Positions 41,227 through 49,106 of a DNA stretch of 64,000 nucleotides are shown here, one piece after another (the stretch's first letter is position 1; each line of letters begins with the position of its first letter). The notes below the pieces were generated by a model. The model searched no databases. It saw nothing but the letters and a program-made list of their open reading frames with translations, and was not told where the DNA came from. Source of the stretch: Streptomyces massasporeus (GTDB lineage: Bacteria; Actinomycetota; Actinomycetes; Streptomycetales; Streptomycetaceae); NCBI RefSeq assembly GCF_014648995.1, contig NZ_BMSE01000026.1, positions 41,293-105,292 of the forward strand, given 5' to 3'. The position numbers were made by a program, and so were the translations under genes.

Positions 41227-41274
41227 GTGACGGGCGTAACGCCCGATGATCAAGCCGTGTGACAGAGGCGTAAC
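41227..41274 (+). promoter_or_regulatory. Candidate GlnR boxes upstream of the nitrate reductase gene
   Basis: GTGAC-N6-GTAAC (41259-41274) fits the actinomycete GlnR half-site pair gTnAC-n6-GaAAC loosely, 22 bp before the ATG. A second GTGAC-N4-GTAAC copy lies at 41227-41240. The two copies are direct repeats of GTGTGAC…GGCGTAACG 32 bp apart. Nitrogen control of an assimilatory nitrate reductase by GlnR is expected in Streptomyces; binding here is inferred. Confidence 0.45.
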
Positions 41275-41296
41275 GGGCGATTCGTACCGTCGAGGC

Positions 41297-44200
41297 ATGA
41301 ACTCGACCCCCGGAAGCCCGCCGGACACGCGGCAGGTGCGCACCGTCTGCTCGTACTGCGGGGTCGGCTGCGGTCTCGTGCTCGACGTGGCGGCGGGCCC
41401 GGACGGGCGGCGCACGGTGCTGAAGGCGTCCGGCGACAAGGCGCATCCGGCGAACGCGGGACGGCTGTGCACCAAGGGCGCGACCACGGCAGACATGCTG
41501 GCCGCGCCCGGGCGGCTGGCCACCGCGCTGGTGCGGGACGACCGGGGCGACGAGGCGGTCCCGGTGCCGGTGGCCGACGCGCTCGCCGAGACGGCGGCGC
41601 GGCTGCGGGCGATCGTCGACGAGCACGGGCCGGACGCGCTGGCCTTCTACGTCTCCGGGCAGATGAGCCTGGAGGCGCAGTATCTGGCGAACAAGCTGGC
41701 CAAGGGGTTCGTGGGGACGAACCGCATCGAGTCGAACTCGCGGCTGTGCATGGCGAGCGCGGGCACCGGCTACAAGCTGTCCCTGGGGGCGGACGGGCCG
41801 CCCGGGTCGTACGAGGACTTCGACCGGGCGGACGCCTTTCTCGTCATCGGGTCGAACATGGCCGACTGCCATCCGATTCTCTTCCTGCGGATGATGGAGC
41901 GGGTCAAGGCGGGCGCCAAGCTGATCGTCGTCGATCCGCGGCGGACCGCGACCGCGGCGAAGGCCGATCTGTTCCTCCAGGTCAGGCCAGGGACCGACCT
42001 CGCGCTGCTGAACGGCCTGCTGCGGCTGCTGCACGACGGCGGGCACGTGGACGAGGAGTTCGTCGCCGCGCACACCGAGGGCTGGGAGGCGCTGCCCGGG
42101 TTCCTCGCCGACTACGCCCCGGCCGCGGTCGCGGAGATCACCGGGCTCGCGGAGGCCGATCTACGCGAGGCCGCCCGGCTGATCGGCGCGGCCGGGCAGC
42201 GGTGGATGAGCTGCTGGACCATGGGCCTGAACCAGTCCACGCACGGCACCTGGAACACCAACGCCCTGGTCAACCTGCATCTGGCGACGGGGGCGATCTG
42301 CCGTCCGGGCGCCGGGCCGTTCTCCCTGACCGGGCAGCCCAACGCCATGGGCGGGCGCGAGATGGGCTACATGGGGCCGGGGCTCCCGGGGCAGCGGTCG
42401 GTGCTCGTCGAGGAGGAGCGGGCGTTCACCGAGGAGGTGTGGGAGCTGCCGCCGGGGACACTGCGGGCCGACGGGTCCGGACAGGGCACCGTCGACATGT
42501 TCCGGCGGATGGCGGACCGGGAGATCAAGGCCTGCTGGATCGTCTGCACCAACCCGGTCGCCTCGGTCGCCAATCGCCGTACGGTCATCGAGGGGCTGGA
42601 GGCCGCCGAGTTCGTCGTCACGCAGGACGTGTTCGCCGACACCGAGACGAACGCGTATGCCGACGTCGTCCTGCCCGGGGCGATGTGGACCGAGGCGGAG
42701 GGCGTCTTCGTCAACAGTGAGCGCAACCTCACCCTGGCCCGGGCCGCCGCGGACCCGCCCGGGGAGGCGATGGCCGACTGGCGGATCATCGCGGAGGTGG
42801 CGTGCGCGATGGGGTACGAGAAGGGGTTCTCGTACGACAGCGCCGAGCAGGTCTTCGAGGAGATCCGGCGGTTCCACAACCCCAGGACGGGGTGGGATCT
42901 GCGCGGGGTCACGTACGAGCGGCTGCGCGAGACTCCCGTGCAGTGGCCGGCGGCGCGGGAGGACGGGCCGGAGCGCAATCCGGTCCGTTACCTGGGGGAC
43001 GAGGGGCTGCGCTTCCCCACGGATTCCGGGCGGGCCGTGTTCTTCCCGCGGCCGCATCTGCCCGCCGCCGAGATGCCGGACGACGACTATCCGTTCGTGC
43101 TCAACACCGGGCGGGTGCAGCACCAGTGGCACACGCTCACCAAGACCGGGAAGGTCGCCAAGCTCACCAAGCTGAATCCGGGGCCGTTCGTGGAGATGCA
43201 CCCCCAGGACGCAGCGGCGCTCGGGGTCGAGGAGGGCGATCTCGTCGAGGTCGCCTCCCGGCGCGGGCGGGCCGTGCTGCCGGCGGTGGTGACGGACCGG
43301 GTACGGGCGGGGTGCTGCTTCGCGCCCTTCCACTGGAACGACCTGTTCGGCGAGTACCTGAGCATCAACGCGGTGACGAGCGACGCGGTGGATCCGCTGT
43401 CGTTCCAGCCGGAGTTCAAGATGTGCGCGGTATCGCTGACGAGGGTGGCGTCCCCGGCGCCCGCGTCGCCGGGGAAGGTGGCGTCGGCGAGCGTGATGTC
43501 GGGGGACGTGGCGGCGGGGGACGTGGCGGCGCCGACGCCCGCACCGGAGGCACCGGCCCTGATCCCCACGACCGTGACACCGGGCGGCGCCGATCCCTTC
43601 GGGATCGAACCCTCCCCTCCCCCGGTGCTCTCCGCCCAGGAGCGCCGGTACCTCACCGGCTTCCTCGCGGGGCTCGGCTCGGGCGCCCCCGGAGTGCCGG
43701 TGCTGCCGCCCGACGCGCCCTTCTCCCCCGAACACGCGCTGTGGGTGAACGGTGTCCTGGCCGGCATGTACTCACGGACCGGGGCGGCCGTGCCGCAGGA
43801 CGACCGGCCCGCGGGCCGGGAGATCGTCGTGCTGTGGGCCTCGCAGACCGGGAACGCGGAGGAGTTCGCCACCGCCACCGCCGAGCGGCTGACGTCGACC
43901 GGGCACCGTACGACGCTCGTCGGCATGGACGACGCCGATGTCGGGAGGCTCGCCCGCACGGCCGACCTGCTGTTCATCACCAGCACCTTCGGGGACGGCG
44001 ACGCGCCCGACAACGGCTCCGGCTTCTGGGACGCGCTCTCCGGCGAGCGGGCCCCGCGACTGGACGGGGTGCGGTACGCCGTGCTGGCCTTCGGCGACTC
44101 CTCGTACGACGACTTCTGCGGGCACGGGCGACGGCTGGACGCGCGGCTCGACGAGCTGGGCGGGGTACGGCTCGCCCCGCGCACGGACTGCGAGCCGGAC

Positions 44201-45448
44201 TTCGAGCCGTCCGCCGGGGAGTGGCTCGACCAGGTGCTGTCGGCGCTGGGTGAGCGGTCCGCCGCCCCGGCCGAGAGGTCCACCGCCCCGGTCGACAAGC
44301 CCGCCGCCCCGGCCGAGAAGCCCAGGACGAGGTCCAAGCCCGTCACCACCGCCCGGCTGGTCGGCAACCGGCTGCTCAGCCGGGACGGTGCGGGCAAGGA
44401 GGTCAGGCGGTTCACCTTCGACACGAGCGGCACGGACCTGGCGTACGAGGCCGGGGACGCGCTCGGGGTGCGGCCGGTCAACGCGCCCTCCCTCGTGGCG
44501 GAGTGGCTGGCGGTGACCGGGGTGGACGCCGGGTCGGCCGTGACGGTCGAAGGTGTCGGTGAGGTGCCGTTCGGGGAGGCGCTGCACCGGCATCTCGACA
44601 TCACCCGGATCACCCCCGACCTGCTGCGCTTCGTCGCCGAACGCGCCCGGGACAAGCACGAGTTGCGCAGGCTGCTGCGGCCCGACAACAAGGATGGGCT
44701 GGCGCAGTGGAGCTGGGGGCGGCAGGCCGTGGACGTGCTCGCCGAGTACGCGGTGCGGGCGGGCGCCGAGGAGTGGGCCAGGGTGCTGCGCAGGCTCCAG
44801 CCGCGGCTGTACTCCATATCGTCCAGTCCGCTGGTCGACCCCCGTCGGGTGGCGCTGACGGTGTCCGTGGTGCGGTACGAGAACCTGCACGGCCGGGCGC
44901 GCGGCGGGGTCTGCTCGCCGTACCTCGCGGACGCCGGACCGGACACGGAGGTGCCAGTGTTCGTGCAGCGCTCGCCGCACTTCCGGCCCCCGGCCGACGC
45001 GTCGACGCCCATGGTCATGGTCGGCCCGGGCACCGGTGTGGCGCCCTTCGTCGGCTTCCTGGAGGAGCGGCGGGCGCTCGGCCACCGGGCCCCCAACTGG
45101 CTGTTCTTCGGGGAGCAGCACCGGGCGACGGACTTCTACTACGAGGACGAGCTGACGGCTCTGCTCGACGAGGGCACCCTCACCCGGCTGGACACCGCCT
45201 TCTCCCGGGACCAGCGAAACAAGGTGTACGTGCAGGACCGCATGCGCGAGCACGGGCCGGAGCTGTGGCACTGGCTGTGCGACGGGGCCCGCTTCTACGT
45301 GTGCGGCGACGCGTCCCGAATGGCGAAGGACGTGGACCGGGCACTGAGGGACGTCGCGATGGCGCACGGCGGCCTGGGAGAGACGGAGGCCGCCGCGTAC
45401 GTGAAGCAACTCGCGGCGGAGAAGCGGTACGTGCGGGACGTGTACTGA
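41297..45448 (+). CDS. Assimilatory nitrate reductase fused to CysJ-like flavoprotein
   Basis: A 1383-residue bifunctional protein. Residues 1-720 are a molybdopterin oxidoreductase of the NasA/NarB class: [4Fe-4S] Cys 18, 21, 25 and 58 (VCSYCGVGC, RLCTKG), IESNSRLCMASAGTGYK, and the C-terminal dinucleotide domain LNTGRVQHQWHTLTKTGK. An Ala/Pro linker leads to a flavodoxin domain (VVLWASQTGNAEEFA near 840) and an FAD/NADPH reductase module (YSISSSPLVDPRRV, GPGTGVAPFVGFLEERR, YVCGDASRMAKDVDRAL). NADPH electrons would pass through FAD/FMN directly to the Mo centre, reducing nitrate to nitrite in the cytoplasm. ATG 41297 follows GlnR-like boxes. No nitrite reductase is in the window. Confidence 0.95.
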   Translation: MNSTPGSPPDTRQVRTVCSYCGVGCGLVLDVAAGPDGRRTVLKASGDKAHPANAGRLCTKGATTADMLAAPGRLATALVRDDRGDEAVPVPVADALAETAARLRAIVDEHGPDALAFYVSGQMSLEAQYLANKLAKGFVGTNRIESNSRLCMASAGTGYKLSLGADGPPGSYEDFDRADAFLVIGSNMADCHPILFLRMMERVKAGAKLIVVDPRRTATAAKADLFLQVRPGTDLALLNGLLRLLHDGGHVDEEFVAAHTEGWEALPGFLADYAPAAVAEITGLAEADLREAARLIGAAGQRWMSCWTMGLNQSTHGTWNTNALVNLHLATGAICRPGAGPFSLTGQPNAMGGREMGYMGPGLPGQRSVLVEEERAFTEEVWELPPGTLRADGSGQGTVDMFRRMADREIKACWIVCTNPVASVANRRTVIEGLEAAEFVVTQDVFADTETNAYADVVLPGAMWTEAEGVFVNSERNLTLARAAADPPGEAMADWRIIAEVACAMGYEKGFSYDSAEQVFEEIRRFHNPRTGWDLRGVTYERLRETPVQWPAAREDGPERNPVRYLGDEGLRFPTDSGRAVFFPRPHLPAAEMPDDDYPFVLNTGRVQHQWHTLTKTGKVAKLTKLNPGPFVEMHPQDAAALGVEEGDLVEVASRRGRAVLPAVVTDRVRAGCCFAPFHWNDLFGEYLSINAVTSDAVDPLSFQPEFKMCAVSLTRVASPAPASPGKVASASVMSGDVAAGDVAAPTPAPEAPALIPTTVTPGGADPFGIEPSPPPVLSAQERRYLTGFLAGLGSGAPGVPVLPPDAPFSPEHALWVNGVLAGMYSRTGAAVPQDDRPAGREIVVLWASQTGNAEEFATATAERLTSTGHRTTLVGMDDADVGRLARTADLLFITSTFGDGDAPDNGSGFWDALSGERAPRLDGVRYAVLAFGDSSYDDFCGHGRRLDARLDELGGVRLAPRTDCEPDFEPSAGEWLDQVLSALGERSAAPAERSTAPVDKPAAPAEKPRTRSKPVTTARLVGNRLLSRDGAGKEVRRFTFDTSGTDLAYEAGDALGVRPVNAPSLVAEWLAVTGVDAGSAVTVEGVGEVPFGEALHRHLDITRITPDLLRFVAERARDKHELRRLLRPDNKDGLAQWSWGRQAVDVLAEYAVRAGAEEWARVLRRLQPRLYSISSSPLVDPRRVALTVSVVRYENLHGRARGGVCSPYLADAGPDTEVPVFVQRSPHFRPPADASTPMVMVGPGTGVAPFVGFLEERRALGHRAPNWLFFGEQHRATDFYYEDELTALLDEGTLTRLDTAFSRDQRNKVYVQDRMREHGPELWHWLCDGARFYVCGDASRMAKDVDRALRDVAMAHGGLGETEAAAYVKQLAAEKRYVRDVY

Positions 45449-45544
45449 GGCCGGGGGGTCGGAGGGGCGGGGGTTGGAGGGGCGGGGGCCGCCGGGCGGG
45501 GGCTGAAGGGCCGGGGGGCGCCGGGGCGGAGGCCGCAAGGCCGA

Positions 45545-46233
45545 GGGCAGTATCTGACCGACGGCAGCGACCGGATCGACTGGTGCTCCCACGCGAGCCT
45601 GCTGCTGCTCGCCGGGCTGCTCGCGCTGTTCGTGCTGTTCGTGCGGCGGCTGGGACCGGCCGCGACCGTGCTGCCCTGGTGCGCCTCCTACGTGGCGACC
45701 CGTTCCCAGGACGGCTACTACCTGCTGATGACACCGTTGTGGCTGGCGGCGGCGGTGACCACTCCGGCGTCGGCGTTCGCCGCGGCGTGGCAGCCTCGCC
45801 TGCGGCTGCTGTCCGGGCCGCACCGCCGCCCGGCGCGTTTCGCCGCGGCGGCCCTGCTGCTCGCACCGGCGTCGGCCGGCGCGGCCGTGGCGGCGACGGG
45901 CACACCGCCTCTGCGGATGCGGGTCACGGCGGTCCGGCACCCCACCGCGGCGAGCGTCTCCCGCCTCACCCTCCAGGTCGCCGACACCGGCGACACGGCC
46001 CTCGCCCCGCACTTCACGCTGACCACCGGCCAGGGCATGGACCCGTACTGGCGGGTGGTCCGGGGTCCGCGCACCCTGCCCGCGCACGGCAGTGCCCGCT
46101 ACGCACTCCGGCCACCCGCGGGCCGCTCGCGCTGCCCCGGCCGGGGGTCCGGATCCGCCTGCGGGCGTTCACGGCGTCGCCGCAGACCCTGTCGAGCGCG
46201 GATGTGCGGGAAGCGGTGCGCGGGGCGGGCTGA
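45545..46233 (+). pseudogene. Decayed integral membrane protein, 5'-truncated and frameshifted
   Basis: After a G-rich stretch (45449-45540) an open frame begins without a start codon: YLTDGSDRIDWCSHASLLLLAGLL, then LPWCASYVATRSQDGYYLL, LWLAAAVTTPASAFAAAW, and a beta-rich part (LTLQVADTGDTALAPHFTLT, GQGMDPYWRVVRGPRTLP). Near 46110-46130 the sense shifts to another frame, which continues LALPRPGVRIRLRAFTASP and stops at 46233. This looks like the C-terminal third of a large Streptomyces membrane protein, possibly of glycosyltransferase type, that has lost its 5' part and picked up a frameshift. The identity of the parent is uncertain. Confidence 0.6.
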
Positions 46234-46258
46234 CGGCGGCGCCGGTGCGCCGGGGGCG

Positions 46259-46774
46259 TCAGGCCGCGGTCGGGGTGAAGCGGAGGGTGGCGGTGACCGT
46301 GGTGCGGCCGCGGATCATGCCCAGTTGGTTCCAGCCCATGCCGAACTGCTCGCGGTCCACGGTGAATTCGGTGTCCAGGGTGAGGCCCGCGGTGTCCCGG
46401 TCCGTCACGCGCGCGGTCAGGGACAGCGGCCTGCTGATGCCCCGCACGGTCAGCTGGCCGACGACGTGCACCTGGTCCCCGTCGCGGAGCTCGGCGCTGC
46501 GGGCCGCGAAGGTGATCTCGGGGTGATGGTCGGCGTCGAAGAAGTGCTCGGACCTGAGGTGGGTGTCGCGCTTGGCGTTCTTGGTGTCCAGGGAGGCGGC
46601 CCCGAAGGTCAGGGTGCCGACGGCGGACCCGTCCGACCGGACCTCGCCGGTGCCGCCGACGGTGCCGAAGGTGCCCTTCACGGTGACCAGGCCCCACATG
46701 GTCCGGTGCCGGATGCCGACGGTCGAGGCGGCCGCGTCGAGCTGCCACTGTCCGGTTTCCACGGTGACGGTCAT
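46259..46774 (-). CDS. YceI family protein
   Basis: A 171-residue lipocalin-like beta-barrel of the YceI family; structures of relatives bind polyisoprenoid or quinone-type amphiphiles. Patterns: WQLDAAASTVGIRHRTMWGLVTVKGTF, GTLTFGAASLDTKNAKRDTHLRSEHFFDADHHPEITF and GQLTVRGISRPLSL. No signal peptide, so it is cytoplasmic. It is divergent from a MarR regulator over a 115-bp region with three near-identical palindromes, so it is the probable MarR target. An oxidative or electrophile-stress role is an inference from similar pairs. Confidence 0.93.
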   Translation of the reverse strand: MTVTVETGQWQLDAAASTVGIRHRTMWGLVTVKGTFGTVGGTGEVRSDGSAVGTLTFGAASLDTKNAKRDTHLRSEHFFDADHHPEITFAARSAELRDGDQVHVVGQLTVRGISRPLSLTARVTDRDTAGLTLDTEFTVDREQFGMGWNQLGMIRGRTTVTATLRFTPTAA

Positions 46775-46796
46775 GATGGTTCTCCCTGCCGAGTCG

Positions 46797-46869
46797 TTCA
46801 AATTTGGATGACTGCACGGCACGCTAGCCGCTAATCCAAAATTGAACAACCACCTTTTCCAAATTTGGA
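46797..46869. promoter_or_regulatory. Three MarR-type palindromic operators between yceI and marR
   Basis: TTCAAATTTGGA (46797-46808), TCCAAAATTGAA (46835-46846) and the perfect palindrome TCCAAATTTGGA (46858-46869) share the core CAAATTTG or a close form. They are unusually AT-rich for this chromosome and flank both transcription starts. The 46858 site ends 20 bp before the MarR ATG. Binding by the divergent MarR protein is the obvious hypothesis. Confidence 0.75.
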
Positions 46870-46889
46870 CGACAGGTAGACTCGACGGC

Positions 46890-47393
46890 ATGGCCGACCC
46901 CGAGGAGCACCCCACCGACCTGCCCGAATGCCCGTCCTTCGGCACTGGCGGCCTGCTGCCCGCGGAGTTGCGCGCCTGGATGCTGCTGCTGGCCGCGACG
47001 GGAGCGGTGGAGCAGCGGCTGCGCGCGGTCGTGAAGGAGACGCTCGACGTCTCGCACGACGAGTTCCTCGTCCTGTGCCTGCTCGCGGAGCAGCCCGAGG
47101 GCGGCCTGCGCATGACGCGCGTCGCGGAGCTCCTGGGCCGCCCCAAGACCCGCCTCACCTACCAGATCGCCTGCCTCCAGCACGCCGGCCTCGTCACCCG
47201 CAGGTCGGTCTGCGGCGACAAGCGGGGCGTCGAGGTCGCCCTCACGGACAAGGCCCGCCGCCTGCTGAAGGAGGCCTCGGCCCCGCTCGCCGCGACGGTC
47301 ACCGAATCCCTCGCGCACTTCATGGGACCGGACCAGTGCGCGGCGATGCGGGGGCTGGTGCCGGATCTGGCGGAGGACGCGCGCGCGGAGTGA
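46890..47393 (+). CDS. MarR family transcriptional regulator
   Basis: A 167-residue winged-helix repressor. The DNA-binding core is HDEFLVLCLLAEQPEGGLRM, TRVAELLGRPKTRLTYQIACLQHAGLVTRR and the wing CGDKRGVEVALTDKARRLL, where DKRG replaces the common DRRG. Three Cys residues (about positions 71, 109 and 117) near the recognition helix and wing could confer redox sensing as in OhrR/MexR-type regulators. The start ATG 46890 lies just after the third palindrome, so it is likely autoregulated. It is divergent from yceI. Ligand unknown. Confidence 0.9.
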   Translation: MADPEEHPTDLPECPSFGTGGLLPAELRAWMLLLAATGAVEQRLRAVVKETLDVSHDEFLVLCLLAEQPEGGLRMTRVAELLGRPKTRLTYQIACLQHAGLVTRRSVCGDKRGVEVALTDKARRLLKEASAPLAATVTESLAHFMGPDQCAAMRGLVPDLAEDARAE

Positions 47394-47410
47394 GCCGGGC
47401 GGGCCGCCGG

Positions 47411-47554
47411 TCGATGCCGGCGGGCTCGCGGAGGGACTGCGCACGCGGTCGGCGGGCAGGTGCGGTTCGACGCGGGGAGCCGGGCCGCGTATGCGACGGA
47501 CGCCCCCGGGTTCCGGCAGACACCGATCGGGGTGTTGCGGCCCCTGCGCCACTG
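47411..47554 (+). pseudogene. Remnant of an FAD-binding (GlcD-type) oxidoreductase N-terminus
   Basis: In the first frame AGGLAEGLRTR can be read. After a shift near 47455 the next frame gives VRFDAGSRAAYATDAPGFRQTPIGVLRP, ending at a stop at 47554. The pattern [VR]FDxGSRxAYxTDxxxFRQxPIGV is the usual N-terminus of FAD-linked glycolate/D-lactate-type oxidases. Nothing of the FAD domain follows. It appears to be a decayed fragment of about 45 codons. Confidence 0.5.
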
Positions 47555-47762
47555 AGGCCACCACCTCCCCGCACCTCGGGCGACTTCATCTACACAGCCG
47601 TAGAATCCGGGAACACCGGCGCGACGACGCGCGTTGTACCGGAGACACACCACAGCTAAGGAGCACGTTCTTGTCCGCCAGACCGACGGACCCTCCGGGG
47701 CACAGTCCCCGACCATCCCGCCACGACATGAGTGATCGCGGCACACGGCGGGGTGGTGTTCG
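47555..47762 (+). promoter_or_regulatory. Upstream region of the CorC-type operon
   Basis: No gene is seen. TCTAC-ACAGCC-GTAGA (about 47590-47605) is a short inverted repeat overlapping a TAGAAT -10-like hexamer, reminiscent of BlaI/CopY-type operators but not a firm match. A transcript starting there would have a leader of about 150 nt before the ATG at 47763. Confidence 0.3.
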
Positions 47763-49106
47763 ATGAGTGCCGGAGAGGCTTTGCTGGGCCTGCTCGCCGT
47801 GTTCGTGCTGACCGCCGGCACCGGCTACTTCGTCGCCCAGGAGTTCGCCTACGTCTCCGCCGACCGGCTCACCCTCGCGCGTGAGGCCGAGGCCGGGGAC
47901 CGCAGGGCGGCCCGTGCCCTCCAGGTGCTGGAGCGGCTGTCGTTCATGCTGTCCGGCGCGCAGCTCGGCATCACCGTCACCGGGCTGGTCGTCGGCTTCA
48001 TCGCCGAACCGTCGGTGTCGGCGCTGCTCAGGCCCGCCCTGGCGGGGATCGGACTGCCCGACGCGGCCGTCGGCGGCATCGCCGTCGTGCTCGCCTTCGT
48101 GCTGGCCACGGTCGTGCAGATGGTGCTGGGTGAACTCGCCCCGAAGAACCTCGCGATCGCCGTGCCCGAGCGGCTGGCGAAGGCACTGGCCCCGTCCACG
48201 CTGGCGTATCTGAGGGTCGTCGGCCCCGTCGTACGGATCTTCGACAGTGCGGCCGACCGGCTGCTGCGCAAGGCCGGGATCGAGCCCGTGGAGGAGCTGC
48301 ACCACGGCGCCACGCTGGAGGAGCTCGGTCATCTGATCGGGGAGTCCCACGAGCAGGGTGAACTGCCCGAGGACACGGCCGCGCTGCTGGACCACGCGCT
48401 GGAGTTCTCCGAGCGGGCCCTCGACGAGGTGATGGTGCCGCGCGCCGACGCCGTGTTCGTCCGCAAGGACGCCGGTGCCGAGGAGGCGGTCGGCCTGATC
48501 GCACGGCACGGCCACTCCAACTACCCGGTGCTCGGCGACCATCCGGACGACATCGTGGGCGTGCTGGGCGTGCGCGAGCTGATGGCGCTGCCCGCCGCGC
48601 GTCTGGCCGGCGCACGGGCCGGTGACGTGGCCCGGCGGCCGCTGCTGCTGCCGGACACGCTCGCGCTGCCCGACGCGGTGACGCGGATGCGGGAGCAGGA
48701 CGACGAGTTCGCGGTCGTCCTCGACGAGCACGGCGGCGTGGCGGGCATCGTCACGTACGAGGACATCGCCGAGGAGCTGGTCGGTGACATCGCCGACGAG
48801 TCCGACAGGGTCACCGTGCTCGCGGTCGCGGACGGCGACGGCTGGCTGGTGGACGCCGGACGCCGGGTGGACGAGGTGACCGAGGCGACCGGGGTCCGGC
48901 TGCCGGAGGACGACGACTACGACACCGTGGCCGGCCTGGTCGTGGACCGGCTCGGCCGCTTCCCGACGGTCGGCGACCGGGTCACGGTCGAGCTGCCCGG
49001 GGGCGGCCGGGCCGTGATCGACGTCCGGACGCTGGACCGGCACGTGGCCGACCGCGTCCGGATCAGCCCGCTGGTGGAGGCCGTGGAAGCCGAGGAGATG
49101 GCGTGA
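47763..49106 (+). CDS. CNNM/CorC-HlyC family membrane protein (full length)
   Basis: A 447-residue inner-membrane protein of the hemolysin C/CorC (CNNM-like) family, implicated in magnesium or other divalent-cation handling. Residues 1-195 form the DUF21 membrane domain (VAQEFAYVSADRLTLAREAEAGDRRA-type, GITVTGLVVGFIAEPSV, VLGELAPKNLAIAVPERLAKAL). Two CBS repeats follow (DEVMVPRADAVFV, FAVVLDEHGGVAGIVTYEDIAEELVG), then a CorC transporter-associated domain (about 360-440, DYDTVAGLVVDRLGRFPTVGD). The ATG at 47763 has a G-rich ribosome site. Its stop overlaps the next gene (GTGA), making a two-gene operon. Confidence 0.93.
   Translation: MSAGEALLGLLAVFVLTAGTGYFVAQEFAYVSADRLTLAREAEAGDRRAARALQVLERLSFMLSGAQLGITVTGLVVGFIAEPSVSALLRPALAGIGLPDAAVGGIAVVLAFVLATVVQMVLGELAPKNLAIAVPERLAKALAPSTLAYLRVVGPVVRIFDSAADRLLRKAGIEPVEELHHGATLEELGHLIGESHEQGELPEDTAALLDHALEFSERALDEVMVPRADAVFVRKDAGAEEAVGLIARHGHSNYPVLGDHPDDIVGVLGVRELMALPAARLAGARAGDVARRPLLLPDTLALPDAVTRMREQDDEFAVVLDEHGGVAGIVTYEDIAEELVGDIADESDRVTVLAVADGDGWLVDAGRRVDEVTEATGVRLPEDDDYDTVAGLVVDRLGRFPTVGDRVTVELPGGGRAVIDVRTLDRHVADRVRISPLVEAVEAEEMA

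Noticed and set aside
39052..41262. Plus-strand 736-codon frame containing RSRLRSHLRA-type repeats
   Set aside because: The repeats are the complement of the 12-bp DNA array; the frame crosses the MazG-like, AAA and sepF-like genes and has no conserved domain.
46100..46834. Plus-strand continuation of the membrane-protein frame past 46130
   Set aside because: After the frameshift point it becomes antisense to yceI with Arg/Gly-rich composition.
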